64,000 nt of DNA. Origin: Gyrodactylus bullatarudis. Lineage: Eukaryota; Platyhelminthes; Monogenea; Gyrodactylidea; Gyrodactylidae. Positions 19,301 to 27,445 of the stretch are shown here, piece by piece. Each line of letters starts with the position of its first letter. The first letter of the stretch is position 1. The DNA lies in contig SSNU01000107.1 of assembly GCA_012064415.1 (NCBI GenBank), positions 148,254-212,253 on the forward strand, read 5' to 3'. The position numbers and the translations under genes were made by a program. The notes beneath the pieces are model-generated. The model saw only the letters and a program-made list of their open reading frames with translations, was not told where the DNA came from and ran no database searches.

Positions 19301-21547
19301 GGCCTGTCTTTGTGCGGACACGGCGTTGACTTGGATGTCGGTTGTATTTTGTTGGTATCCCACTTCTGACACCACTGTTGTATACGTGGGGGAAGAAGGA
19401 AGAGAAGTTTGCGTATTGATAGAATTCATATTAATTTGGTATGAGCAAATATATTCTTAATATAACTCTTGTCTTGATAAGTCTTTGAATTTAATTATAG
19501 CGCCTTGTACTTTGTTCATAACGTCTCGACTCGAAGCGTCCTGGCCTTTGTTTAACTATATTTGTAAAAGAGGTAAATTAATCATGAATATTTATAAGAT
19601 ATAATCAAGGCAGGATATAACACTAACTAACTAGTTACATTTTATCATAGGGTACTCTTATTTTCTCTAGATGATGGTTGTGAATGAACAGTATATTTTT
19701 TTTACTGAAAATGTTTACAGATTATCTTTTGAGGTTGGATTTAAACAAAAACCAACCATAATAGACATTTCTCAGCTAAATCACTCTATCATTGATACAT
19801 TCAGACCAAAATTTCTCAATTATTTTTCAAAATAATTTCAAAAGGAACATCAAGTAAGAAATGGTGTTTAGATTCTGTCAAAACTCAGTCTGTAGATTCA
19901 AATCATGATACATAGAAATATGTAATAATGTTTCATACATGTTCAAATATTCATGTTTTAATCGAAAAAAATTCATTTCTGAAAATTAAAATGAAAAACT
20001 TTTGTGTCAAAATTAAAATTGTGGAATACGATAAGATTCCTAATACTTACTTTTATATCGAAATAAACAGTTTATATTATAAAATGCCTAGTTTTTTTAG
20101 AATAAAATTAAGGCTTGGTAATATGTATCAGCTACCAACTTTTGGTTGAAGAAATTTTCCTATTTACCTACTGAGTAGTACTCAGTCTTATCTGAGAAAT
20201 CTTGTGATTACTATTGCTGAATATCTTTATTGATCAAACAAAAAATAACGACTTAGAAAAAAAGTCATTGCGTGAGATTTCACAGTATTTTATTTCAAGA
20301 TTTGAAAATGACAATGAATTGTTTTGTTGACAGGGAAAAATTAATATAAAATGAAAGTTTTTATCAGAGTATAATTTTTTACATCGAATAAATTATTTAT
20401 TTGTATCCTCTTTAATAATTTCAGATATATATTACCGTTTAAAAATTCGATTATTTCAGCTATTCAATAGTATCGATTGGAAAATATTATGAAGCTAGTT
20501 GACTTGAAAATGAGAAATTACTATTTTTACAAAAAGCTCAATATTTTTCGCCATAAAGTCACGAGAGAAATAATTTTAGAATTTCGAAGAAGCATTTTAA
20601 TTCCACTTTGTCAACTTTCCGACCCGAAATTTTCATCGATTTTGATAGCTAATCGCCGGTGATAGCTCAACTGGCAAAGCAAAGGACGAAAAAAAATTTC
20701 AAATTCACAAATAACTCATCAAAATCCAGGATTCACATACATCCCGTATCTAGCATCTTTTAAATTAGCATCTAATTTTAACTTTAGATCTAAATTCATC
20801 AATAAATGCAAAATAATTGGAGGGAAAAAGTTAATAAAACTTAATGACCTGAATAATAAAAATATTTTCAAATTCCCAAAATGTTCATATCTCAAATTTA
20901 AATTTATGATCTACTACAAAAGACTGTTTTCTCTTGAAATTCATTTGCTGAAAGGTGTTTTTCAATTTTCAATTATCATTAGGATCTCATAAGTTAATTC
21001 TTGATTTTTTTTCAAGTTCATTCAAATGTTGGAATGGCTGAAAAATCCACAATTTTACCAAGGAGATACAACTAATCTGATATCATCAATCGTTTTTCAC
21101 ACAGTTCGTTTATTTCCCACAGCTATCAATTCAGTTTGTTATGATAAAGATAAAGATCCGGAACTACAGAATAGTTCTTGTGTTAATTTAAATAGCAGTA
21201 ACAGTTGTCAAATAATTGATGATAATTTTTCTGAACTACCCAAACCTTCAGAAATTGTTGTCACAGAAAAGACAATTTTCGATGAAATTAAAGAGGCAAA
21301 GCTGACAAACATTCGTGGTCCGATATTGAATTTATTATTGAATGCTTTCCTAACACTACGCCCACTTGGCTGTGAGAAAACTCAGGTTTACGATTTAGCC
21401 CATCATTCTGTCATTTATTTCAAATGTCAAATGACTGACATTCTAATAGGAGCCTTATATTTTCTCAATTCAAATATTAAACTATATGTGAATATCAAGA
21501 ATTGTCAAATTGAAGGAACAGAGCAATCAAAATCTAAAAATTGTTAA
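13322..21547 (+). CDS. hAT-transposase-derived protein, three exons
   Basis: Exons 13322-14501, 15068-15261 and 21017-21547 join in phase (GTAAGT donors at both introns) to a 634-residue frame without stops. Residues about 26-70 look like a BED zinc finger: WRIF, CIEC, then HLLHHYIICH. The middle has RNase-H-like transposase features, including a VGLTADNS block, but the DDE triad cannot be confirmed. The C-terminal exon ends TLRPLGCEKTQVYDLAHH and ILIGALYFLNSNIKLY, which aligns with the hAT dimerisation domain; the usual SERxFS is degenerate. An internal ATG at 13370 has better context. No terminal inverted repeats or 8-bp duplication were found around it, and the introns host a tRNA gene and an LTR element. 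This suggests an old, possibly domesticated transposase. The function is unknown. Confidence 0.6.
14882..14968 (+). tRNA. tRNA-Tyr (GTA) with 14-nt intron
   Basis: The 7-bp acceptor pairs CCGGTGA with TCACCGG, followed by discriminator A. The A box (TAGCTCAGCTGG) and B box (GGTTCAAATCC) are intact. The anticodon GTA is at 14915-14917, and the intron lies after the base 3' to it (14919-14932, TGGTAAACGCAGAT), the canonical position for eukaryotic tRNA-Tyr. The spliced loop reads CTGTAGA. A T7 run at 14972-14978 would terminate polymerase III. The gene sits on the sense strand inside intron 1 of the hAT-derived gene. A 5'-half copy is at 20656. Confidence 0.97.
14972..14978 (+). terminator. RNA polymerase III terminator of tRNA-Tyr
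   Basis: A run of seven T starting four bases after the tRNA 3' end. Confidence 0.7.
15624..15628. repeat. Target-site duplication (left) of LTR element
   Basis: CTAAC abuts the LTR here and again at 19623-19627 on the other side, the 5-bp duplication made on insertion. Confidence 0.85.
15629..15842 (-). repeat. 3' LTR (214 bp)
   Basis: Nearly identical to the 5' LTR except for a clean 33-bp absence near its 3' end. In this copy the ATG that begins Gag in the 5' LTR is followed only by AATTCTATGTATACAACA. Confidence 0.9.
15922..17373 (-). pseudogene. LTR element RT thumb, RNase H, integrase remnant and RS-rich tail
   Basis: In frame with the RT part after its TAA. It begins KEIKFLGHIIDEHG (RT thumb), then FLGMVTFYSPYM. 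RNase H follows, with IVAADASDYAMGGVL, EGLALILAIQRFHKF and TDHKPLLHIF. A KMQKKCLIPN boundary normally leads into the integrase zinc-binding domain. Here it jumps directly to an integrase C-terminal-like region (KYKKGQKVWYLGIGKNREKW), so the zinc-binding and DDE core are deleted. The last 95 or so residues are arginine/serine-rich (RS and SR dipeptides), unusual for such elements. The product could not integrate DNA by itself. Confidence 0.8.
17374..18087 (-). CDS. LTR element reverse transcriptase (palm)
   Basis: This frame is shifted relative to the protease and starts around NCKNITICNIE. Recognisable motifs are the VPYHREEL leader, WAAPLVYVQK, FFVVDLTEAFLQIPV (first catalytic Asp), LCFGVKSAP and YMDDIL (the YxDD box). 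It ends at TAA in KSKFF*KEIKFLGH. The frame continues unbroken after this stop as the connection and RNase H region, so the TAA looks like a disabling mutation. The Ty3/gypsy-like domain order supports the class. Confidence 0.8.
   Translation of the reverse strand, partial: CKNITICNIETQNKIYLDKIKELNETSIGLCRIEAKIRLKENAIPVFRAARDVPYHREELITNEIKRLEKANYIERVEYSDWAAPLVYVQKANNKIRTCIDLSGSANDQILAYKYPQRNIEDVLASLAGGKIFFVVDLTEAFLQIPVERKSREILTVNTHLGLYRYKRLCFGVKSAPAICQEVRDKVTVNLTNVRTYMDDILGFAKNETELGKTLIELFKRLNEFRLKANLDKSKFF
18089..18853 (-). CDS. LTR element nucleocapsid zinc knuckles and aspartic protease
   Basis: In frame with Gag after its TAA; the first ATG is at 18835. A proline/arginine-rich linker leads to two zinc knuckles, CSGCGKTHMGIC and CQKCKKVGHPEFKC. 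A retroviral-type aspartic protease follows, with active site LYDTGAK and the C-terminal ILGRNIID. The frame stops at 18089. Reverse transcriptase continues in another frame, overlapping at the end. Confidence 0.8.
   Translation of the reverse strand, partial: DKRHAKMKEIVLKKVNEESEKRRRAQENQEGVEDLYPHTIVMNAMAEAKMFQTCDEPKKEEAPKPETTVQQVRREFQPRRPAPPARDRPVFNPTNQPCSGCGKTHMGICRYRYHQCQKCKKVGHPEFKCRDNLNCNICFINFNDINDDEVNTEIDIIVNNVKITSLYDTGAKISLITLKTYKDKTYQELEENDIIASVANTQKLKIEGKFKAKIKYQNQTLNTNMYVSSEIPQNILGRNIIDTLKIMRVGQNLS
18854..19429 (-). CDS. gag: LTR element Gag, N-terminal part
   Basis: A 191-residue frame begins at an ATG within the 5' LTR and reads through the primer-binding site (residues about 19-25). 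The middle has a Gag capsid-like helical pattern (FAKFWARIGPQF, YDEWCAKLMDQFEKAEW). It ends at a TAA; the same frame then stays open through the nucleocapsid and protease part starting 18 bases later. So the stop is either a single nonsense change or a readthrough point. No host role. Confidence 0.7.
   Translation of the reverse strand: MNSINTQTSLPSSPTYTTVVSEVGYQQNTTDIQVNAVSAQRQATNNHQLRLALTRSNEVFKHDPNGDFAKFWARIGPQFTTETANLSSYEKKGYLWQKLDDKAFNNLRYAMKPLDINDDEVTIEKVLEKLIAIYSDKVPLHLKRIELFTQAIPEGTEYDEWCAKLMDQFEKAEWTNMSTGESMLLAFISSL
19376..19622 (-). repeat. 5' LTR (247 bp)
   Basis: It begins at the CTAAC duplication (19623-19627) and ends TATACAACA one base before the primer-binding site. It carries 33 bp absent from the 3' LTR. 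The Gag start codon (19429) lies inside it. Confidence 0.85.
19628..20490. other. Intron 2 of the hAT-derived gene, non-coding part
   Basis: Nothing is recognised except a perfect 17-bp dyad (20170-20186). The reading frame at 19928-20149 has no motif. Confidence 0.3.
20490..20652. repeat. Half-copy of fold-back family P1
   Basis: It begins AGCTAGTTGACTTGAAAATG and continues TTTTTACAAAAAGCTCAATA, matching one arm of the 2.8-3.3 kb element. It is cut off at the tRNA-Tyr fragment. Confidence 0.55.
20656..20687 (+). pseudogene. 5' half of tRNA-Tyr followed by an A-rich run
   Basis: CCGGTGATAGCTCAACTGGC and the bases up to AAAGGAC match tRNA-Tyr (14882) through the D-arm to the start of the anticodon stem, with a few changes. 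The match stops there and continues as GAAAAAAAA. A truncated tRNA with a 3' A-run looks like a retrotransposed tRNA half. The copy could also be a DNA-level fragment. Confidence 0.6.
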
Positions 21548-22415
21548 TTTATTTTCTTTAACCCAAAAACGAGAACTAAGTCGATTCAGAACTAATGAAA
21601 TTAAGAATATTTCATAAATATTCTCAATAACATCAAAAAATGTACAAACTATGTAGTTGTACGTTGAATAACCAGCAATAAATTGTACATAAGATTTGTG
21701 TAAAAAATCTTTTAGAATAAAACATCCTAAATTCAAATTCCATCAGACTTTTAAAACCCTCCCTTTCTTGTTGCATTTACATATATTGCCTTTTCTAGAA
21801 GCAATCCTAAGGAAAGTAAAGGTAAGAGATACTCGAGCCAAACTTTGTTCTCATAAAATTCAAGTGTACTCCTCATGAGAAATTTATCTAAAAAATTTTA
21901 AACAGTCTCTACTGAGTTTGCAATGTAAAAATCCTTACTTTTTCGCTTATTGTTATTTCGAGCGGTAGTGATATACTAAATAAAAAAATTCCCAGATACT
22001 AGCACTACTTGTAAAAATTATGAGATGATAAACCAAATAACAAGTTGGTCTACACTTAAAATTGTTGACATTAATTCGGAAGACTATAGGGAAATTTCCT
22101 AATTGAATGATGAAAGAAAAATTCCCCATTAGATTGAAATATATATATGTATTGTTGATTATTCAAGGATTTCCGATCATGTGAAATTACTTTTAAACAA
22201 CTAACTTTCCATTAAAGCACCTTAAAGTATTGTACTGATTCGATAGTAATAGTTTTTAAATTACATTCAGATCATAAATTCATATAAACATTGTTTAATA
22301 AACAATTCATATTTTGCTTAGAGAATAGTTGTCCCCTCTCATTTCTGTCCAAGTCATGTTGGTCTTTTCAATATCGATGTACAGTTGGTTGATATGAGGT
22401 TGAGAATCTAGGATT
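21548..22415. other. Intergenic, nothing recognised
   Basis: Downstream of the hAT-derived gene, AATAAA at 21677-21682 and near 21716 are possible polyadenylation signals. No other feature is seen. Confidence 0.35.
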
Positions 22416-22419
22416 ATTA

Positions 22420-22960
22420 CAGAATTCTCGATATTTTCATCGAGAATTAGAATTTTTTTAAGATTTTTTGCAACCCTGCTCATGTTGCCCACTTTCACCA
22501 GTTGAAGAAAAAAATCCTAAGAAAAACTATTTTTATGAAAAATATGGCCAAAATCCCAATTTTTCGAAATTAGAACCGAAAATTTTTATTGATTTGAAAG
22601 TTGGAGGCTGATCAAAAGAGGTTTTTCAGGATCAAGATTAGACAAGAAAGATGACTAACACCGTCAAATTACCGACAGTTACCCCATTTTCGAGAGATTT
22701 GAATTATCGAAATTTCATTGATTTTCAAGTAGTGAAAATGATCAAAAAATTGAAATTCAACTCCCAAACGATAATAAGGCTATGCATTAGATAAGATTCA
22801 ATTGAATTGATTTTCTTGTCTAATCTTGACCCTGAAAAACCTCTTTTGATCAACCTCAGACTTTCAAATCAGATATTCCAAAATATCTTTAAAAAATTTG
22901 TATTCTTGATGAAAATATCGAGATTTCTGTAAAATTCATAGATTCCCAAATTTATGAAAA
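22420..22960. repeat. Fold-back element, family P2, second copy
   Basis: GAAAATTTTTATTGATTTGA and AAAGAGGTTTTTCAGGATCA in the left half are mirrored by CCTGAAAAACCTCTTTTGAT in the right half. It matches the element in ARP2 intron 4 but the arms are more decayed. Confidence 0.65.
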
Positions 22961-23094
22961 CTCACTCAAGGCATTCGTTTTCATGTCGTTGATGTTAAAA
23001 ATTCCTTATTCTATTTGTAATTCAGATAAATTACTGCAAAACAAGAGGGGGCAAATGTTCTATTGATAAGCCAAAAAATGTTCGTGAAAGAACG

Positions 23095-23250
23095 ATGTTT
23101 AATAATTTCTATAAAAAGAAATTTTCCAAAAATAATATAAAATCGCCCATCGATATGATAAAATTAATCTTCAATTTTCTTTTTTCGCTCCAATCTGGAT
23201 CAGAATTTACTCAAATCAATAAAATTTATTTTAATTTTTTTATCTAGACA
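23095..23250. repeat. Half-copy of palindromic MITE family P3
   Basis: It shares CGCCCATCGATATGA and AAATTAATCTTCAA with the copies at 4.3 and 37.6 kb. Confidence 0.45.
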
Positions 23251-23471
23251 ATTTGGGCGAGAAATAATAAACTTCTGATAATAAACTTCTAATTTATTAA
23301 ATGTTGCCAAGGGGAGGAATTGTGATAAAAAGACCTCCTGTATAAAATCAAATGAATGATGTAACTTTTTAATGTTGAATAAACAGTGTTTATTGAGGAT
23401 TTGAAGAAAACTCGAACATCAATAAACTTGTGACTGAATTGGAATCATAAACTTTTTTCAGACTGAGAAAA

Positions 23472-23798
23472 ATGAAACTTACAATGACAACAGAATTTTT
23501 TTCATTTGTCGAAAATTTACGTGCCAATATTGATTCCTCTGATGAAAATTTCGAATCATTGAGGACTCTAGTTAAAACAATTATTAAGTAATTGTAGACG
23601 ACTACTTTTTATAAGGTTTTGAGGTTTTGTTCCAGGTTGGAGAAATTTACTTTTTCTTTTGGTTCATATAATAAGAGATGGATTATTTTGAGTCTTAAAG
23701 AATCAGTTTCGAAAATTGTTAATGATACTATTGATGAGGTTTTTCTGTGTTTATTTATTCTATTTATTATTGCACATTTAATATTTAAAGCTAGTTAA
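23472..23798 (+). CDS. Small two-exon gene, C-terminal membrane segment
   Basis: Exon 1 (23472-23587) and exon 2 (23636-23798) join across a 48-nt intron (GTAATT...CCAG) in matching phase to give 92 residues. The N-terminal two-thirds is hydrophilic and probably helical (FVENLRANIDSSDENF, LKESVSKIVNDTIDE). Residues about 73-90 are hydrophobic (VFLCLFILFIIAHLIF) and followed by only three residues, the layout of a tail-anchored protein. No family was recognised. The predicted hydrophobic end could instead be intron read-through, since a weak GT lies just before it (GATGAG|GTTTTT). Confidence 0.35.
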
Positions 23799-24284
23799 AT
23801 GTCGAAATGATCAATTTTTAAATTAACTCAGCTCAAATGACAATAGCTACTCCAGGGATCTGTTTCAATAAGTTTGATCAAAAAAAGGATTATTTAGTCT
23901 TTTAGTTTAGATTGAAACTATGGAATGTCCAATAAATAAACTGAATTTAATACAGCTTGAGAAGAAAAGGAAGAACATTAGAGTTTTGTATCAGGAAATT
24001 TTCACGTATCGAACTGTCGTTTCTCTTTAAGAGATATCTGAGAATCTACCACAAACTCATGATTCTTTGGCTGAATTTAGTAAAGAATAGCTACCCAACA
24101 TAGTTTTTAAATCTTTTTTCCAAGTTCCTAACTGGTTATAAACTAATCAGATCAGGTTGTTTTGCTGAACATGAATTCCTATCCCTTCCTTGAAGAAAAC
24201 AAAAGCGTAAAATTACTCATACAATCTTCAACTTTCTTGAACTATTTGAACTCTTTCGCATTTCTCTTCTACGCTGCTATTTAT

Positions 24285-24873
24285 TAATCTTTATAGTCCC
24301 ACTAGGTTATTTATTTCTCATATCATTTTAGCAACTCAATATTTCTGGTCAGCAACAAAAAACTCAGTATTGTTTATTTAAGCCTCAGAAAATACTTCAC
24401 CATTACCTCCGATTCGATATAGAGTCTCCTAGAATACGCGAAAATCTCAGCTCTATCATTCGTCAAACTAGTACCATACTAATTCAAAGTTTTTTATTCC
24501 CAACAATTTAATTTTTTGAAAACCTACTTCCAAAGGTTATAGATAAAAAATTAAATCTCCTGCAAACTCCTGAACTCTATCTACCAAAAATTTTCAAGAT
24601 AAGCAATTTTGGATGACCTAATTTTTAATTGATAACTCCTAAAAAATAAAAATACAGGTTGAACCAAATTTTTAAAAAGTTTCTAAAATAAGAAAAAGTC
24701 TGCCCCTTCTGACCAATCAGGAGTCACAAAGGGTCTGACCAATGAAATTCGAGTAACCAAACTAAGCGGCGAAGAATCGGTAAAATAGCTTCAAAGAAGC
24801 ATTTAATACTCTGATTTGTATTTAAATTCAATAATTGCGTTAAAACTATAATCCTTTAAGGGTAAAAGAGTTT
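24285..24873. repeat. Decayed TTAA-type element, same family as 57342-57794
   Basis: TATCATTTTAGCAACTCA, AAGCCTCAGAAAATACTTC and CTCTATCATTCGTCAAACT occur in the same order as in the better-preserved copy at 57.3 kb. The left end reads TTAATCTTTATAGTCCCA and the right end CCTTTAAGGGTAA. The flanking TTAA on the right is lost. Confidence 0.6.
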
Positions 24874-25666
24874 TGGTGTTTTTTCTGCTCACGTAAAATT
24901 CTTGATTATTTGCAAATTTAATTTCAAATTTTTAAAAGTTATACTACTCCTGATCGGAGAAAAATATTTAACATATGGATGATCTCAAGTAACTAAAGCT
25001 ATTCTCGATGAATTTGAGAATTCATGATTTTTACATAAATCTCATTTTTTCATCAAGGAATCAAAATTTTGTATAATGATAATAAGTGAGACCTTTTCAG
25101 TTTAATTGGATTTTTACATCTTTGAACGGTTACTTTTTCGGTCCAACTCAGATAGGGAATACCAGAGCCAAATGTCTAGAAGAGGCTTTATAAATGGTTT
25201 ATGTCATTACAAATAATCACACTAATGTTGTACGTTTTTCTATTAGAACCTGTTAATATTTTGTTTACAAAAGGCATCAATTTACATAAAGGTGTCAGAT
25301 TTCCTTCAACTATCAATCAACTTGATCTTATCATTGAGAATTCTGATTTGGAAAATTTCCGATCCTAACCAATTACTGGATAATGAAGAATTGACAATCT
25401 TCTTGATCAGCGGCCTATACATAAATTAAAAGTAGATTTAAAAGTAATCAGATTTAGAAAATACCTTACAGAAATTTTTTTTAAGGGCTTATAACTAGTA
25501 CTTATTAAGTACCCTCTATTTGAAGGTCAAAATCCTAAAATTAAAAAATGAATATAAATCCTCTCAAACGTTTCGTGGAATTTTAGAAATTGAAAAAATA
25601 AATTAAGGGATTTTACAGGTTATTTATGTAAATAAGGTTATTTTTATATAAATGATTCTGTTTAAC

Positions 25667-26556
25667 CCTCGCACGGTATTTGGGGTCAAAAAGACCCCAA
25701 GGTGATTTCAATCCTCTATAAATATTTTATTATTTTTTTTGTATGAAATTTTTTTGTAATCCTAGAGCAATAATTATTCAATGAAAAGTTATAGTTATTT
25801 TTCAGTTGTCGGTCTATTAATACACAAAATAACTAACTCAGAAAAAATTATAACTGAGTCAGAATTTGGGGTCTTTTTGACCCCATCCTCTTTTTTCATC
25901 TTATTTTGTTTGTATTTTTATTTTGTTCGTGATGGCAGTTATCATCTATTTTTTGCATCATTAGCTACTACAATAAAGATCTACATATGAGCTGGTCTTA
26001 CGTGCTATGAACAGAGAATTATTAGATGAATCCGAAGAGCAAATTTCTGATAAAGAATAAGACGAGGACTCTCTAATTTTTCGAGTTTAACTTTTATCAG
26101 AATGTGGATCGATATTTTTCTCGAAAAAACCTCTATGCTCAATACCTATGGCTTGCACCAGATTCACAGCAAATCCAGGACTAACAAAATTTTCCCGATC
26201 GTGTATTGATCCTGAAGATTTTTTTTCAATTTATTCATTGATGCCAATATTGAATCAGCATATAGAAAATTATTCGAACAAATGTATATATACAAGTATA
26301 TGCAAGACTAAAAAAGAGAGCTGGATTTGGGCTTTGATCCAGAGCAAGCGATAGAAAACAACAAAGTCACTGTGGAAAATGCAACATTTATATATGCGAA
26401 TAACATTTTTGCCTAAGTAGTCCTAAATGTCTATAAAATTATATAAATCTTGTTGAAAAGAATCTTTTTCTCCGCTAAAACTAGTGTTGAGAGAAAGTGG
26501 GGTCAAAAAGACCCCAAATTTGATCTACGTGATTTTTTTCAAATTCCGTGCGAGGG
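25667..26556. mobile_element. piggyBac-like element (non-autonomous)
   Basis: Termini CCCTCGCACGG and CCGTGCGAGGG are flanked on both sides by TTAA (25663-25666 and 26557-26560). Near each end, and once internally, lies a GGGGTC(A/T)5GACCCC dyad (25680-25700, 25865-25885, 26498-26519). A degraded transposase trace at 26148-26354 reads DPEDFFSIYSLMPILNQHIE, resembling the conserved DYFxLFF...IVxxTN region near the start of the piggyBac transposase domain. At 890 bp it cannot encode a full transposase. Confidence 0.85.
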
Positions 26557-26560
26557 TTAA

Positions 26561-27180
26561 ATTTAACCACAATTGATTAGTCAGTAAGAAATATATTTTC
26601 TCGAATTATTCAAGAATATAATTTGACTTAGTCAAATTTTTTGAATGATTGATGCGAGCATGAAAAATCCCTTTTTGTATTTGACATATTTTTTCATTCT
26701 TAATGTGTCCAGAAATCTCTGATGATGACTGATTATTAGAATTTGTATTTTAAAAAGAGTTTAAAATCTTTAGATCTGAAGAAAGATCATCGTTGTTTAA
26801 AATTTACTTCACCCAACTGTTTTATTGAAAAAGATTTATAATGCTTTTACCACAAAGCTCAGCCATTGGATTTGAAATTCAAAGCTTGAATTAATAATAC
26901 ATATTTAGTCGATCTCAACGCAATTGAGTCATCAAAAGTTGCTTTTAGGACTGTGATTACTAATTAGATTACTGATTACTAATCAGTGATTAGTGATCTA
27001 TAATGAATTAGAAATTATTTAGTTAGTTACATTGATAAGGTATTTTCGAAGAATATGACTTTGTTGTAGATGTCGTTTAAAATAAGTCATTAGATTCAAA
27101 CAAGAAATATTTTCTTCCGAATAAAGCTATAATTGTGTATGCCCGAAATAAAGGACTAATAAAATCCATTTAAATTCATA
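26561..27180. other. Intergenic, nothing recognised
   Basis: No gene, RNA or bounded repeat was found. Short ATTAG/CTAAT dyads near 26955-26995 are the only structure. Confidence 0.3.
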
Positions 27181-27184
27181 ATTT

Positions 27185-27445
27185 AAAAAATTGAAGAAGT
27201 TATATTAAAACCAAATGTACATTTCTCAAAGCATCATCAGTGACAACACTTAAAAATTTAAAAGAATATAAAATACTACAAATTGTGAGAGAAAAAGTAG
27301 AAGTTAAAGAAAATAATGTATGTCACGAGAAAAAATTAAATGCAAGCTGAAAAACCACCAATAAATAGCAAAAGTGGATAGAAAAATGAAAAAGCTCAAA
27401 TAGTCCAAGGAAGTTGAAGATTATAGAAATAGTTCATAACGCTCG
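27185..27445 (+). repeat. Dispersed repeat family R, copy B
   Basis: It carries the family left end (AAATGTACATTTCTCAAAGC, then ATCATCAGTG) and the interior block CAATAAATAGCAAAAGTGG, followed by AAGATTATAGAAATAG. The right terminus is lost. Confidence 0.6.

Larger units (their letters stand above)
15629..19622 (-). mobile_element. LTR retrotransposon (Ty3/gypsy type), integrase core deleted
   Basis: A 3994-bp minus-strand element bounded by CTAAC duplications, with near-identical LTRs that start TGTTATATCC and end TATACAACA. After the 5' LTR comes a primer-binding site (19357-19374, TGGTGTCAGAAGTGGGAT, matching a tRNA-Leu-type 3' end). Just before the 3' LTR is a polypurine tract (15843-15855). 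The order is Gag, zinc knuckles, aspartic protease, reverse transcriptase, RNase H, integrase C-terminal fragment, then an RS-rich tail. The integrase zinc-binding and catalytic core are missing. Coding is interrupted by two TAA codons and one frameshift. It inserted into GTTAC-type repeat DNA inside intron 2 of the hAT-derived gene, antisense to it. Confidence 0.9.
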
